DNA of 16,542 bases from NCBI GenBank assembly GCA_913047525.1, contig CAJWUS010000014.1:1-16542 (forward strand), in the 5' to 3' direction. The position numbers and the translations under genes are program-made. Positions 1 through 7,928 of this stretch are shown piece after piece. Positions within the stretch are counted from its first letter, which is position 1, and each line of letters opens with the position of its first letter. The DNA comes from an uncultured Flavobacteriales bacterium (GTDB lineage: Bacteria; Bacteroidota; Bacteroidia; Flavobacteriales; BACL11). A model generated the notes under the pieces. That model saw only the letters and a program-made list of their open reading frames with translations, made no database searches and was not told the DNA's origin.

Positions 1-1932
1 TTCATATGTTGTTATGGAGGTATCATTTCTTACTGTAATAAATGACTCAATAAGATCTTTACTTTGCTTATAATAAACATAATAACTTCCTTGGTATTTT
101 TTTCCAAATCCATTATACCCTAATTCAACTTGTTGAGTTGTAGATGGAGTAAGATCAGGGTTTCCTACTTTTATATTTTTATTATCTGTTCTATTCGTAT
201 TTGTATTTATATATTGACTACTAGGTCTTGAGATCCTATTACTATAACTTAATTTAAGATCTTTACCCATATCAAATGTTTTAGATAGGGTAAAACTTGG
301 TAGAATATTAGTATATGACTCACTAAACTCTTTCTGTGATTCATTTTCCCAATTGCCGGCAATTTGAGTAAGTTCATAACGAACCCCACTCATTAATCCA
401 AAATCATTTGGAAGTTGCCATTGTGTAGACAAATAAGTAGCTGCGACTATCTGATTATAATTAAATACCTCTGTTGAAAGCACATAAGATGGATCCTCAG
501 AAGTAGTTGTATATTGCATTTCTTGATCTCTATTAATGGCTTTACCTCCAATTTCTATTTTATGAGAGTTAATTGGGTGGGTGTAGTCAATCTGAAATGT
601 TTCTTCTATATTTTTCTCATCATTTATATTCTTAAGTTGAATTAAACCATTTTGCTCTGAGATATCTGTATCTTCATCATTGAATTTTGCTCCAATTTGC
701 AAGGATATACTTAACTCTTTATCTTCATTATCAAATGTTTTTGTGTAATCAGTAGTCCATTCCATTCGTTTCATATCTCTTGTAGATTTAACATTAGAGT
801 TATAACTATATTCTAAAGTATCTCCTATGTAATTGTAAGCAGTTGAATTCTCAGATGGTGTATTCCTTCCGCTAAAAGAAATATCAGAAGCAATAGAATT
901 ATAAGCATTAATATCGTAATATAAATTTGTTCCACCTCTATAGCCAATCCATTGACTTTCACTAACTCCATTATTTGTTAAAATATTTGTATCTCCATCA
1001 CTATCCCAATCTTTTCTTTCGTAATTCAATATTCCTTCTCTTGGCCAACTATAATGTACACTGCCTCTAGCTGACAAATTAAATCTACCTTTACCCAAAG
1101 TCACATTATACGAGTTTCTATTTACTCTACTGCCAACAGACCCATCAATTGTTGCTTTATATCCATCAATCACTGTTCTTTTAGTAACAATATTTACAAT
1201 TCCTGCATCTCCTTCTCCATCATATTTTGCCCCTGGGCTTGTAATTATTTCTACACTTTTAATCTCATCTGCAGGTATCATACTTAAAGCTGTGGCTAAG
1301 TCTCCAGTTAAAAATGTAGAAGCTTTTCCATTGAGAAGAAATTTAATGTTTTTTGATCCTCTCAATTCTACATTACCTTCAAAATCAACAGATAATAAAG
1401 GAGCTTTCCTAAGTATATCTGTAGCATCATTTAGTCCTTCATTAACATCATTTTCAGCATTATAAATAATTTTATCAATCTTAGATTCATAAATTGGTTT
1501 TTCTTCTTCAATCTTAACTTCTGAAAGCATTTCGCTATTTGCAATTAAAAGAATATCTTTTAGTCTTACATCCGGTTTCTTTTTTGTAAGTTCAAAATCA
1601 ATTAGTTTTTTATCATAACCGATATAACTTACATTTATTTGGTATTTCCCAGGACGTATTTGATTCATAGAGAATTTACCATTCTCATCCGTTATAGTGC
1701 CCTCTACTATTTTGTCCCACCTAATATTGTTAAGACTAATATTAGCAAATTCAAGTGGTTTTCCTGTTTTACTATCAAATACTTTCCCTACTATATTTCC
1801 TTTAAAGTAGTTTTTTGAATTACTCTTCCCTCTAAACCCTTTAAAGTGTCCACCTCTTCCTCCGTGTCCTCTATCTTGTGCAATACATAGAATCGGTATT
1901 AATAAAAGTACAATCAGTAATTTTTTATTCAT
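1..1932 (-). CDS. TonB-dependent receptor, outer membrane beta-barrel family (3' end outside window)
   Basis: The frame is open from the ATG at 1932 to the window edge: 644 codons, no stop, so the C-terminal barrel is missing. Residues 1-18 are a signal peptide (MNKKLLIVLLLIPILCIA). A short Gly/His/Arg-rich stretch follows (about 20-36, QDRGHGGRGGHFKGFRG). Then come a carboxypeptidase-regulatory-like beta-sandwich (about 44-128, with GKVFDSKTGKPLEFANI and DENGKF), a plug domain (about 135-251, with LRKAPLLSVDFEGNVELRG, LLNGK and SPGAKYDGEGDAGIVNI) and the start of a barrel. The run NRISRPSSQY...GNPDLTPSTTQQVELGY near the window edge is typical of the Bacteroidota barrel family resembling OMP_b-brl_3. 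Family knowledge places it in the outer membrane, probably in TonB-powered uptake; the substrate cannot be read from sequence, and no SusD partner or TonB box is seen. It starts 48 bp after the upstream gene on the same strand, and I see no good promoter in that gap. Confidence 0.9.
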   Translation of the reverse strand, partial: MNKKLLIVLLLIPILCIAQDRGHGGRGGHFKGFRGKSNSKNYFKGNIVGKVFDSKTGKPLEFANISLNNIRWDKIVEGTITDENGKFSMNQIRPGKYQINVSYIGYDKKLIDFELTKKKPDVRLKDILLIANSEMLSEVKIEEEKPIYESKIDKIIYNAENDVNEGLNDATDILRKAPLLSVDFEGNVELRGSKNIKFLLNGKASTFLTGDLATALSMIPADEIKSVEIITSPGAKYDGEGDAGIVNIVTKRTVIDGYKATIDGSVGSRVNRNSYNVTLGKGRFNLSARGSVHYSWPREGILNYERKDWDSDGDTNILTNNGVSESQWIGYRGGTNLYYDINAYNSIASDISFSGRNTPSENSTAYNYIGDTLEYSYNSNVKSTRDMKRMEWTTDYTKTFDNEDKELSISLQIGAKFNDEDTDISEQNGLIQLKNINDEKNIEETFQIDYTHPINSHKIEIGGKAINRDQEMQYTTTSEDPSYVLSTEVFNYNQIVAATYLSTQWQLPNDFGLMSGVRYELTQIAGNWENESQKEFSESYTNILPSFTLSKTFDMGKDLKLSYSNRISRPSSQYINTNTNRTDNKNIKVGNPDLTPSTTQQVELGYNGFGKKYQGSYYVYYKQSKDLIESFITVRNDTSITTYE

Positions 1933-1980
1933 TATTCTTCAGTTTAGGTTTAAGCTTTGACAATAAAATAATTTGAAAGT

Positions 1981-3411
1981 TTAATTTTTTTCCACATTAT
2001 AATCACAAATGCAACCAAAAAGGCATTTTTCTTTTATGATTTCAGAAACACCTTCAGGGACCATGTGTTCCCAACTGCCTTCATTACAAGATCTTATAAG
2101 TCTTAAAACATCTCTTGAGAAGATATGAAGAACCTCTGAATCGTAATTCAAATCTACAATTCTACCATTAGTGAAAAAATAATTATAAATTGGCTTTATA
2201 CGTGGGTGAATAGCAATATTGCTGCTGTTTTGTAATTCTACTTTATTGCTTGGCTTGTAGGGGTAGAGATAAATTTTTATATCTCTTGTAACTATGATTC
2301 CAAATGCTTCCATAATACCACCATTAAGGTTTCTATAATAGCCCTCGTCAAACATCTCTAACAAATTATCTACTCCAATAATTAAACCCATTCTCGCTCT
2401 TGTAAATTGGGATAGATATTCCACCAATTTGTAATATTTTTTATAATTGGAAATCATTACAGTATATCCCAAAGAGCACAGAATATCGGCACGGTCAAGA
2501 AAGTCCTTTTCATTTATTTCTCCTTCCATTTTTAGGTTGGATAGTGTTATCTCAAAAAGAATTTGTATATTTTCTTTTTTTACCCTCTTGTTTTCTAAAA
2601 ACTTAGTAAGCCCATTTTCAAGCATGTTTATATTAACCTTGGTTACAGGGCGAAAACTCCCTCTAATTGTCAGGATATTTTTTTTGTAAAGTATATCAGC
2701 TGCCTGCTGATTCACGCCATCCGGACTAAAAATAACAACATTAGTCATCCTCTCTTTTACAAGAGTAAGGCTTAGTAAACGATTATCCACTTTTTTGAAA
2801 TCAGGACCCGTCATTTTTATCATATCTATCTCGATATTATCACTACTCAAATTATCATATAATGATTTTAATAATTCTTTAGGATTATTATGATTAAAAA
2901 AGCAAGCATGCACCAAATTCGTACCAATAACTCCAATAGTTTCTTGCTGCAATCTGGCGTCTGCATCATTTAGGCGAACATGTAAAATAACATTATTTGC
3001 TTCTTTTTTAGAATCCAATTGAAAACGGATTCCCATCCAACCATGTCCTTGCATGGTTTTTTCATGATTGATGGTTGTCATTGTGTTTGCAAAAGCAAAA
3101 AACATTTTGTCTTTATGCTGTTTTCTGTCTAGGCGATCCTCCAATAATCCGTATTCCTTTTCTATCATATTTTGCAAACGAGATTCACAAACATATCTAC
3201 CATCCTTTTCTTTTCCATAAATGGAATCGGAAAAATCCCTATCGTATGCTGACATGGTTTTAGCAATGGTTCCAGATGCCATTCCAGCTCTAAAAAAATG
3301 CCGAACAACTTCTTGTCCTGCGCCAGTTTCTATAAAGGTGCCGTAAATTCTAGCATCCAAATTTACTTGTAAAGCTTTTTGGTCAGCCGATAAAATGATT
3401 GCTTTTTTCAT
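1981..3411 (-). CDS. Conserved uncharacterised protein, 476 aa (often mislabelled as nicotinate-nucleotide adenylyltransferase or TonB receptor)
   Basis: Soluble-looking protein with no signal peptide and no membrane segment. I recognise a family conserved across several phyla by blocks such as YGTFIETGAGQEVVRHFF, GTIAKTMSAYD, GWMGIRFQ, GSFRPVTKVN, LHIFSRDVL and WEHMVP. From memory, databases often call members nicotinate-nucleotide adenylyltransferase or TonB-dependent receptor. I see no nucleotidyltransferase HxGH motif and no barrel, so neither name is supported and the function is unknown. The start is taken at the ATG at 3411. The frame extends to a TTG at 3432, but that TTG lies inside a consensus -7 promoter box, so a transcript from it would not contain the longer start. 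The C-terminus carries an unusual cysteine cluster (CLFGCIC; C463, C467, C469). The gene is divergent from the PhnP-like hydrolase and lies upstream of the receptor gene on the same strand. Confidence 0.85.
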   Translation of the reverse strand: MKKAIILSADQKALQVNLDARIYGTFIETGAGQEVVRHFFRAGMASGTIAKTMSAYDRDFSDSIYGKEKDGRYVCESRLQNMIEKEYGLLEDRLDRKQHKDKMFFAFANTMTTINHEKTMQGHGWMGIRFQLDSKKEANNVILHVRLNDADARLQQETIGVIGTNLVHACFFNHNNPKELLKSLYDNLSSDNIEIDMIKMTGPDFKKVDNRLLSLTLVKERMTNVVIFSPDGVNQQAADILYKKNILTIRGSFRPVTKVNINMLENGLTKFLENKRVKKENIQILFEITLSNLKMEGEINEKDFLDRADILCSLGYTVMISNYKKYYKLVEYLSQFTRARMGLIIGVDNLLEMFDEGYYRNLNGGIMEAFGIIVTRDIKIYLYPYKPSNKVELQNSSNIAIHPRIKPIYNYFFTNGRIVDLNYDSEVLHIFSRDVLRLIRSCNEGSWEHMVPEGVSEIIKEKCLFGCICDYNVEKN

Positions 3412-3429
3412 CTTATTATTTTTCAGCCG

Positions 3430-3461
3430 CAAATTTATACAGATATATTTACTAAGGCAAA
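3430..3461 (-). promoter_or_regulatory. Bacteroidota-type promoter for the 476-aa gene
   Basis: On the minus strand TTTG (3461-3458) is separated by 20 bp from TAAATTTG (3437-3430), matching the Bacteroidota sigma consensus TTTG-N19-21-TAnnTTTG exactly. The -7 box ends 18 nt before the ATG at 3411, predicting a 5' leader of roughly 11-15 nt. The box contains the upstream TTG at 3432-3430, which argues against that alternative start. Confidence 0.7.
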
Positions 3462-3479
3462 ATTAATGTGTTAATTTTA
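3448..3479 (+). promoter_or_regulatory. Possible weak promoter for the PhnP-like hydrolase gene
   Basis: TTTA (3448-3451), a 20-bp spacer and TAATTTTA (3472-3479) match the Bacteroidota promoter consensus at 3 of 4 and 5 of the 6 fixed positions. It would give a leader of about 16-20 nt before the ATG at 3502. It interleaves with the opposing promoter, so the two may compete. In such AT-rich sequence a match this good could arise by chance. Confidence 0.35.
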
Positions 3480-3501
3480 CCTTTTCTTTTAACATGGTAT
3501 T

Positions 3502-4263
3502 ATGAAAATTACATTTTTAGGCACAGGAACTTCCCAAGGAATACCCGTAATTGCATGCGATTGCAAGGTGTGCAAATCTGATAATCCAAAAGATAATCGG
3601 CTTAGAACATCAGTACTTATTAAGGTAGAAAACCAAACTATTGTAATTGATACCGGTCCTGATTTCCGTCAGCAAATGTTGAGAGAAAATGTGCAAAAGT
3701 TAGATGCTATTGTATTTACCCATCAACATAAGGACCATGTAGCGGGCATGGATGATGTAAGGGCTTTTAACTATAAGTTCAAAAAGGACATGGACCTTTA
3801 TTGCACTGCAGAAGTAGAGGAAGCACTGATTAGAGAATTTCCTTATGTTTTTTCTACCTACAAATATCCAGGAGTGCCGGAAGTAAAAATTCACAATATT
3901 AAAAATGAACCCTTTACTATTGGCGGAGTAGAAGTACTTCCTATTGAGGCATTGCATTATAAATTATCCGTATTTGGCTATCGAATAAAGGATTTCGTGT
4001 ATTTAACGGATATTAGTGCTATTACTGAAAAGGAAAAAGAGAAGATGAAAGACGCCAAAGTAATTGTATTGGATGCGCTTAGGAAAACCCCGCATATCTC
4101 TCATTTAAGCATGCAGCAAGCAGTTGATTTGTTAGAGGAGTTAAACCCCCAAAAAGGCTATATTATCCATATCAGTCATTTGATGGGCTTACACAATGAG
4201 GTGGTAAAAGAATTACCAGATTTTATAAAACCAGCACATGACGGATTAATTCTTGAACTTTGA
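3502..4263 (+). CDS. PhnP-like metallo-beta-lactamase-fold hydrolase
   Basis: A 253-residue metallo-beta-lactamase-fold hydrolase. It begins with FLGTGTSQGIP and has the metal motif HxHxDH as HQHKDH (H74, H76, D78, H79), with further likely ligands H152, D170 and H223. C19, C21 and C24 plus H226 match the Cys3-His structural zinc site known from E. coli PhnP, with the same 3-residue spacing between the two C-terminal histidines. PhnP is a cyclic phosphodiesterase acting on phosphoribosyl 1,2-cyclic phosphate in phosphonate breakdown. No phn gene is present here, so a cyclic phosphodiester substrate is plausible but inferred. There is no signal peptide, so it is probably cytoplasmic. It is divergent from the 476-residue gene, and 92 bp separate it from the protease gene downstream. 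Confidence 0.88.
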   Translation: MKITFLGTGTSQGIPVIACDCKVCKSDNPKDNRLRTSVLIKVENQTIVIDTGPDFRQQMLRENVQKLDAIVFTHQHKDHVAGMDDVRAFNYKFKKDMDLYCTAEVEEALIREFPYVFSTYKYPGVPEVKIHNIKNEPFTIGGVEVLPIEALHYKLSVFGYRIKDFVYLTDISAITEKEKEKMKDAKVIVLDALRKTPHISHLSMQQAVDLLEELNPQKGYIIHISHLMGLHNEVVKELPDFIKPAHDGLILEL

Positions 4264-4355
4264 ACGAATAAGAATTAAAAGAAAATTTGGCTTTCGATTA
4301 TTTTCAGTACTTAAATTATGGTAAATTGCAAGCCAATTAAAAACAAAAAAATAAA

Positions 4356-7166
4356 ATGAAGAAGACAACTATTATCTGTTTAATTTTGATGCTATCTGTA
4401 TCAGTATTTGCATATGAAAATCACGGGCATGATGAGTATGAAGTTCGATATATTAAAGAACAACTAACTACTGATATTGCTTTGCAACAAACTTTAAGAA
4501 ATCAAAATGCATGGCAAAATTTTTTAATTCAACATCCTCATTGGTTTGTTAATTTTAATGAGTATAATTTAAAACCTCATAGGGCTTATGGAGAACCTAT
4601 TGAGCTTTTAATAGGAAATACTATAGAAGATAAAGCATTGCAATTTATCCAAAATGAGCTATCATCTTTTAATATTCCAGTTTCTGACTTATATCTTTTA
4701 GATGTAAGAGAAAATGAGAAATATAAATATCTAGATTTTAAGCAAAAATATAATGGATTAGAGATTCACGATAGCAAATTGTATTTTAAAACTACACAGA
4801 ATGATGAATTAGTTACTTTTGGTTTGGATGTTTTTTCAGACATTAATTTGAGTACAATCCCAACTATTTCTGGAAGTAATGCAATTAGTAGTGCAATCTC
4901 AGGAATTGCTAACTCAATCAGTAAGGTAGAGGTGAAACAAGCCTTAAAGATTCTTCCAATTCCTAAGAATAATAAATATAACTATCATCTTATTTATGAA
5001 GTAGAATTTGAAACTACTATAAGTGTTGGCCCCGCAAAATATCTTTGCTTTGTAGACGCTAATACAGGAGAGTTATTAATGCGGAAAAATACCATTCTGT
5101 TTGAAACACCTCCAATGGCAACTGTGCATGTTGAGTCGAATGTATATGCAGTGCAACCTTATGTTCCAACAACAGTAAAAGATTTGGCGAATTTAAGAGT
5201 ATTTGTTAACGGCACATCTTATTATACTGATCAGAATGGTGATTTAACTTTATCAGCAAATGCAGGAAGTAATGTATATTATGGTTTAGAAGGTTTATGG
5301 TCAAAAGTAGAAACGAGTGGTTCAACTCCGAGTATTAATACTACTTTAGGTGCAACAAACAACATTTCTTTTGATAATGATGCTACATCTCAGGAACGAT
5401 CAGCATACTATCATGTAAATGTAGTGCACGATTATATGAAAACAATCTTCCCAACTTTTACAAGTTTAGATAATCCTATGACTACCAATGTAGATGAACC
5501 GGGTTCTTGTAATGCTTTTTATGGTGGTGGAAGCATCAATTTTTATGCAGAAGGCAATGATTGTCATTCAATGGCTAAAATAGGAGATGTAGTATATCAT
5601 GAATACGGTCATGGAATCAATGATTATAGATATGGTAATAGTGGTATGTGGAATGGAGCCTTAAATGAAGGGTATGCAGATATTTGGGGCCTATCAATTA
5701 CCCAGAATCCTATTTTAGGACAAGGCATGAGTATGTCAGACCCTAATGATTTTGTAAGAAGATATGATATTGATAAAAAAGTATATCCTCAAGATATAGT
5801 AGGTGAAGTACATGCTGATGGTGAAATTATTGCAGGATGTTTCTGGGATACGTATTTAGGTTTTAATAATATGGGGCAAATGATGGATCTATTTAAATAT
5901 ACTTACGATGGAGCACCAGATGGTGCAGCTGGAACTGAAGGAATTATTTATACTGATGTTCTCTTGGAAACCCTTATGGCAGATGATAATGACGGAAACA
6001 TATATAATGGAACACCCAACGACCAAATAATTGTAGATGCTTTTGCACTGCATGGTATCTCTTTACTTTCCAATGCCAATATCATTCACACTCAAGTAAT
6101 GATGGCAGTGCCAAATAATGATATTACAATAAATGTTTCCATTGCACTTACTTATGCTTGGGCATTAAGTAGTGCTAAAGCATTTTATAAGTTAAATAAT
6201 ACAGCTACATGGAATTCAATAGTATTAAATAATGTGGGAGGAACAAATTATCAAGGGGTAATACCTGCTCAACCTGCTGGAACTCTTATAGCTTATTATC
6301 TTTTATTAGAGGATAGTTACGGTAAACATTCGGGTATTACACCAATGGCAGCTAATCTTAGTCAATATGCTAATGTACCGTATTTTATTTTGAATGGTTT
6401 TGAGTTTATGGGTATTGAAGATTTTGATGCTAATGTAGGTTTTTGGCAGTTAGGAGATGCTAATGATAATGCCACTACCGGTATGTGGGAAATTGATGAG
6501 CCAACTGGTTCTTTTTCTGACCCAACTGATCCAAGCACTATAGTACAAACAGATGAAGATCATACCCCTGGCTCTGGTAATGATGAATGTGCTTTTACTG
6601 GAAATGCAGGATTATTGGATGGTATTGGAACGAATGATGTGGATGATGGGCATACTACTCTTTTTTCTCCTTTTTATGATTTAACCCCTTATTCTAATCC
6701 TGTATTCACTTATTATCGTTGGTATACTAATAATCCACCTAGTGGTGCAAACCCAGGAGCAGATTGGTGGCAAGTAATGATAACAGATGATGGTGTGAAT
6801 TGGCAATATGTTGAGAATAATATGACATCTGATAAAAGTTGGAGACGGTTTGCATTTAGAGTGAATGACTATGTTAACTTGACTAACCAAGTAAGAGTAA
6901 AATTCATTGCTTCAGACAGCACCCATCTAGGACAAAATTTGGATGGAGGTTCTCTTATTGAGGCAGCAGTAGATGATTTCTCTTTGTATGAGGAAGTTTT
7001 CACATCTTCATTAAATAATATGGATTCAAAAAATGCCATTCGAAAACTAATAAAGATTACAGATATATTAGGTAGAGAAGTGGATATAACAAAAATCAAA
7101 GAAGAAACTACATTGCTTTATATTTATGATAATGGAACCGTAGAGAAAAGAATAGTTATAGAATAA
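4356..7166 (+). CDS. Secreted M36 (fungalysin)-type zinc metalloprotease with T9SS sorting tail
   Basis: A 936-residue exported protease. A signal peptide (about 1-19, ending SVSVFA) precedes a propeptide with an FTP-like part (about 78-162) and a PepSY-like part (about 190-245). The catalytic domain has HEYGH (415-419) and GALNEGYADIWG, with E438 the likely third zinc ligand, plus VHADGEIIAGCFWD (485-498), which resembles the M36 family. DDNDGNIYNGTPND (543-556) looks like a calcium-binding loop. Residues about 690-880 resemble a MAM/jelly-roll accessory domain. The last ~45 residues (KITDILGREV and LLYIYDNGTVEKRIVIE) are a short T9SS type A sorting signal, so the protein should be exported through the outer membrane and released or surface-anchored. 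An A-rich leader precedes the ATG. A possible TTTG (4286-4289) and TAAATTAT (4312-4319) lie upstream, but the match is weak. M4 is the alternative family. Confidence 0.9.
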   Translation: MKKTTIICLILMLSVSVFAYENHGHDEYEVRYIKEQLTTDIALQQTLRNQNAWQNFLIQHPHWFVNFNEYNLKPHRAYGEPIELLIGNTIEDKALQFIQNELSSFNIPVSDLYLLDVRENEKYKYLDFKQKYNGLEIHDSKLYFKTTQNDELVTFGLDVFSDINLSTIPTISGSNAISSAISGIANSISKVEVKQALKILPIPKNNKYNYHLIYEVEFETTISVGPAKYLCFVDANTGELLMRKNTILFETPPMATVHVESNVYAVQPYVPTTVKDLANLRVFVNGTSYYTDQNGDLTLSANAGSNVYYGLEGLWSKVETSGSTPSINTTLGATNNISFDNDATSQERSAYYHVNVVHDYMKTIFPTFTSLDNPMTTNVDEPGSCNAFYGGGSINFYAEGNDCHSMAKIGDVVYHEYGHGINDYRYGNSGMWNGALNEGYADIWGLSITQNPILGQGMSMSDPNDFVRRYDIDKKVYPQDIVGEVHADGEIIAGCFWDTYLGFNNMGQMMDLFKYTYDGAPDGAAGTEGIIYTDVLLETLMADDNDGNIYNGTPNDQIIVDAFALHGISLLSNANIIHTQVMMAVPNNDITINVSIALTYAWALSSAKAFYKLNNTATWNSIVLNNVGGTNYQGVIPAQPAGTLIAYYLLLEDSYGKHSGITPMAANLSQYANVPYFILNGFEFMGIEDFDANVGFWQLGDANDNATTGMWEIDEPTGSFSDPTDPSTIVQTDEDHTPGSGNDECAFTGNAGLLDGIGTNDVDDGHTTLFSPFYDLTPYSNPVFTYYRWYTNNPPSGANPGADWWQVMITDDGVNWQYVENNMTSDKSWRRFAFRVNDYVNLTNQVRVKFIASDSTHLGQNLDGGSLIEAAVDDFSLYEEVFTSSLNNMDSKNAIRKLIKITDILGREVDITKIKEETTLLYIYDNGTVEKRIVIE

Positions 7167-7207
7167 ACCAAGATGTTATTCACATATAATATAAGGTAGC
7201 TCTACAA

Positions 7208-7927
7208 CTAAAAAGTATATGAAATACTATTAATAAGTTGATAGTCCGTCTCAGGAATAGCTTTCTCTGGAAAACTATCATAATTAAAAGTATTGTTTAT
7301 GCTCAATAAAAATTTTCGGTTTAATCTTAATCGTAAACAAAAATCTGACTCCCATCTGAAATCACTAAATTTTTCAATATTAGGTAAATACTTGCTAATA
7401 AAAGAAATTTCAACAGATTTACTTAGTTTCTTTACAAGGTTAAGTTCAGAATTTATTCTGCTTTGTATTGCCTTAAGTTCTTCAATAGTAGTTTCCTTCT
7501 CAATTTGATAAGATATACCTATAGTAAACTTATCTTCCTTTTTTTGCTTAAAGCTATAACAAAGTCCTGCAGAAACAGTAAATCTATTCTTAATATTTCT
7601 ACTTATATCATAAATCCGTCCTGCATTTACAGCAAAATTTAAATCTTTGTCAATAAGTTCATATCTAAGGTTCTGCACTCCTTTATTTAAGATATCATCT
7701 TCTCCAGTTTTACTAATAAATGTAATATTATTAGCCAAGCTTAACTGATAGGAGCCAATTTTATATTTCACTAAGAAAATATTATTAAACTGTAGAGTCC
7801 TTTCAGTATTTTTAGTAAAATTAAGTCCTAAGTCAAAGTTGCCTGAGAAAGGGCTCTTCTTTTCCATTTCTTGTGAAAAGGAGATAAGAGAACTGATAAA
7901 AAATAGAGTGAAAAAGAAGTATTTCAT
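7208..7927 (-). CDS. DUF481 family outer-membrane-type protein
   Basis: A 239-residue protein with a clear signal peptide (MKYFFFTLFFISSLISFSQ) followed by alternating beta-strand sequence ending in an aromatic residue (NSISYTF), as expected for an outer-membrane beta-barrel. The pattern fits DUF481 (YdiY-like) proteins of unknown function. The ATG at 7927 is chosen over an in-frame TTG at 7945 because it puts the signal peptide at the N-terminus and avoids a 17-bp overlap with valS. It begins one base after the valS stop, so it is probably translated from the valS mRNA by coupling. The link to tRNA charging is likely only transcriptional. The gene converges on the protease gene, with 41 bp between them and no clear terminator. 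Confidence 0.78.
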   Translation of the reverse strand: MKYFFFTLFFISSLISFSQEMEKKSPFSGNFDLGLNFTKNTERTLQFNNIFLVKYKIGSYQLSLANNITFISKTGEDDILNKGVQNLRYELIDKDLNFAVNAGRIYDISRNIKNRFTVSAGLCYSFKQKKEDKFTIGISYQIEKETTIEELKAIQSRINSELNLVKKLSKSVEISFISKYLPNIEKFSDFRWESDFCLRLRLNRKFLLSINNTFNYDSFPEKAIPETDYQLINSISYTF

Positions 7928-7928
7928 T

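Noticed and set aside
1933..1980. Promoter for the TonB-dependent receptor
   Set aside because: No sequence in the gap matches TAnnTTTG with a spaced TTTG.
7196..7205. Small inverted repeat GTAG-CT-CTAC between the convergent protease and DUF481 genes
   Set aside because: A 4-bp stem with a 2-nt loop and no T-run is too weak to call a terminator.
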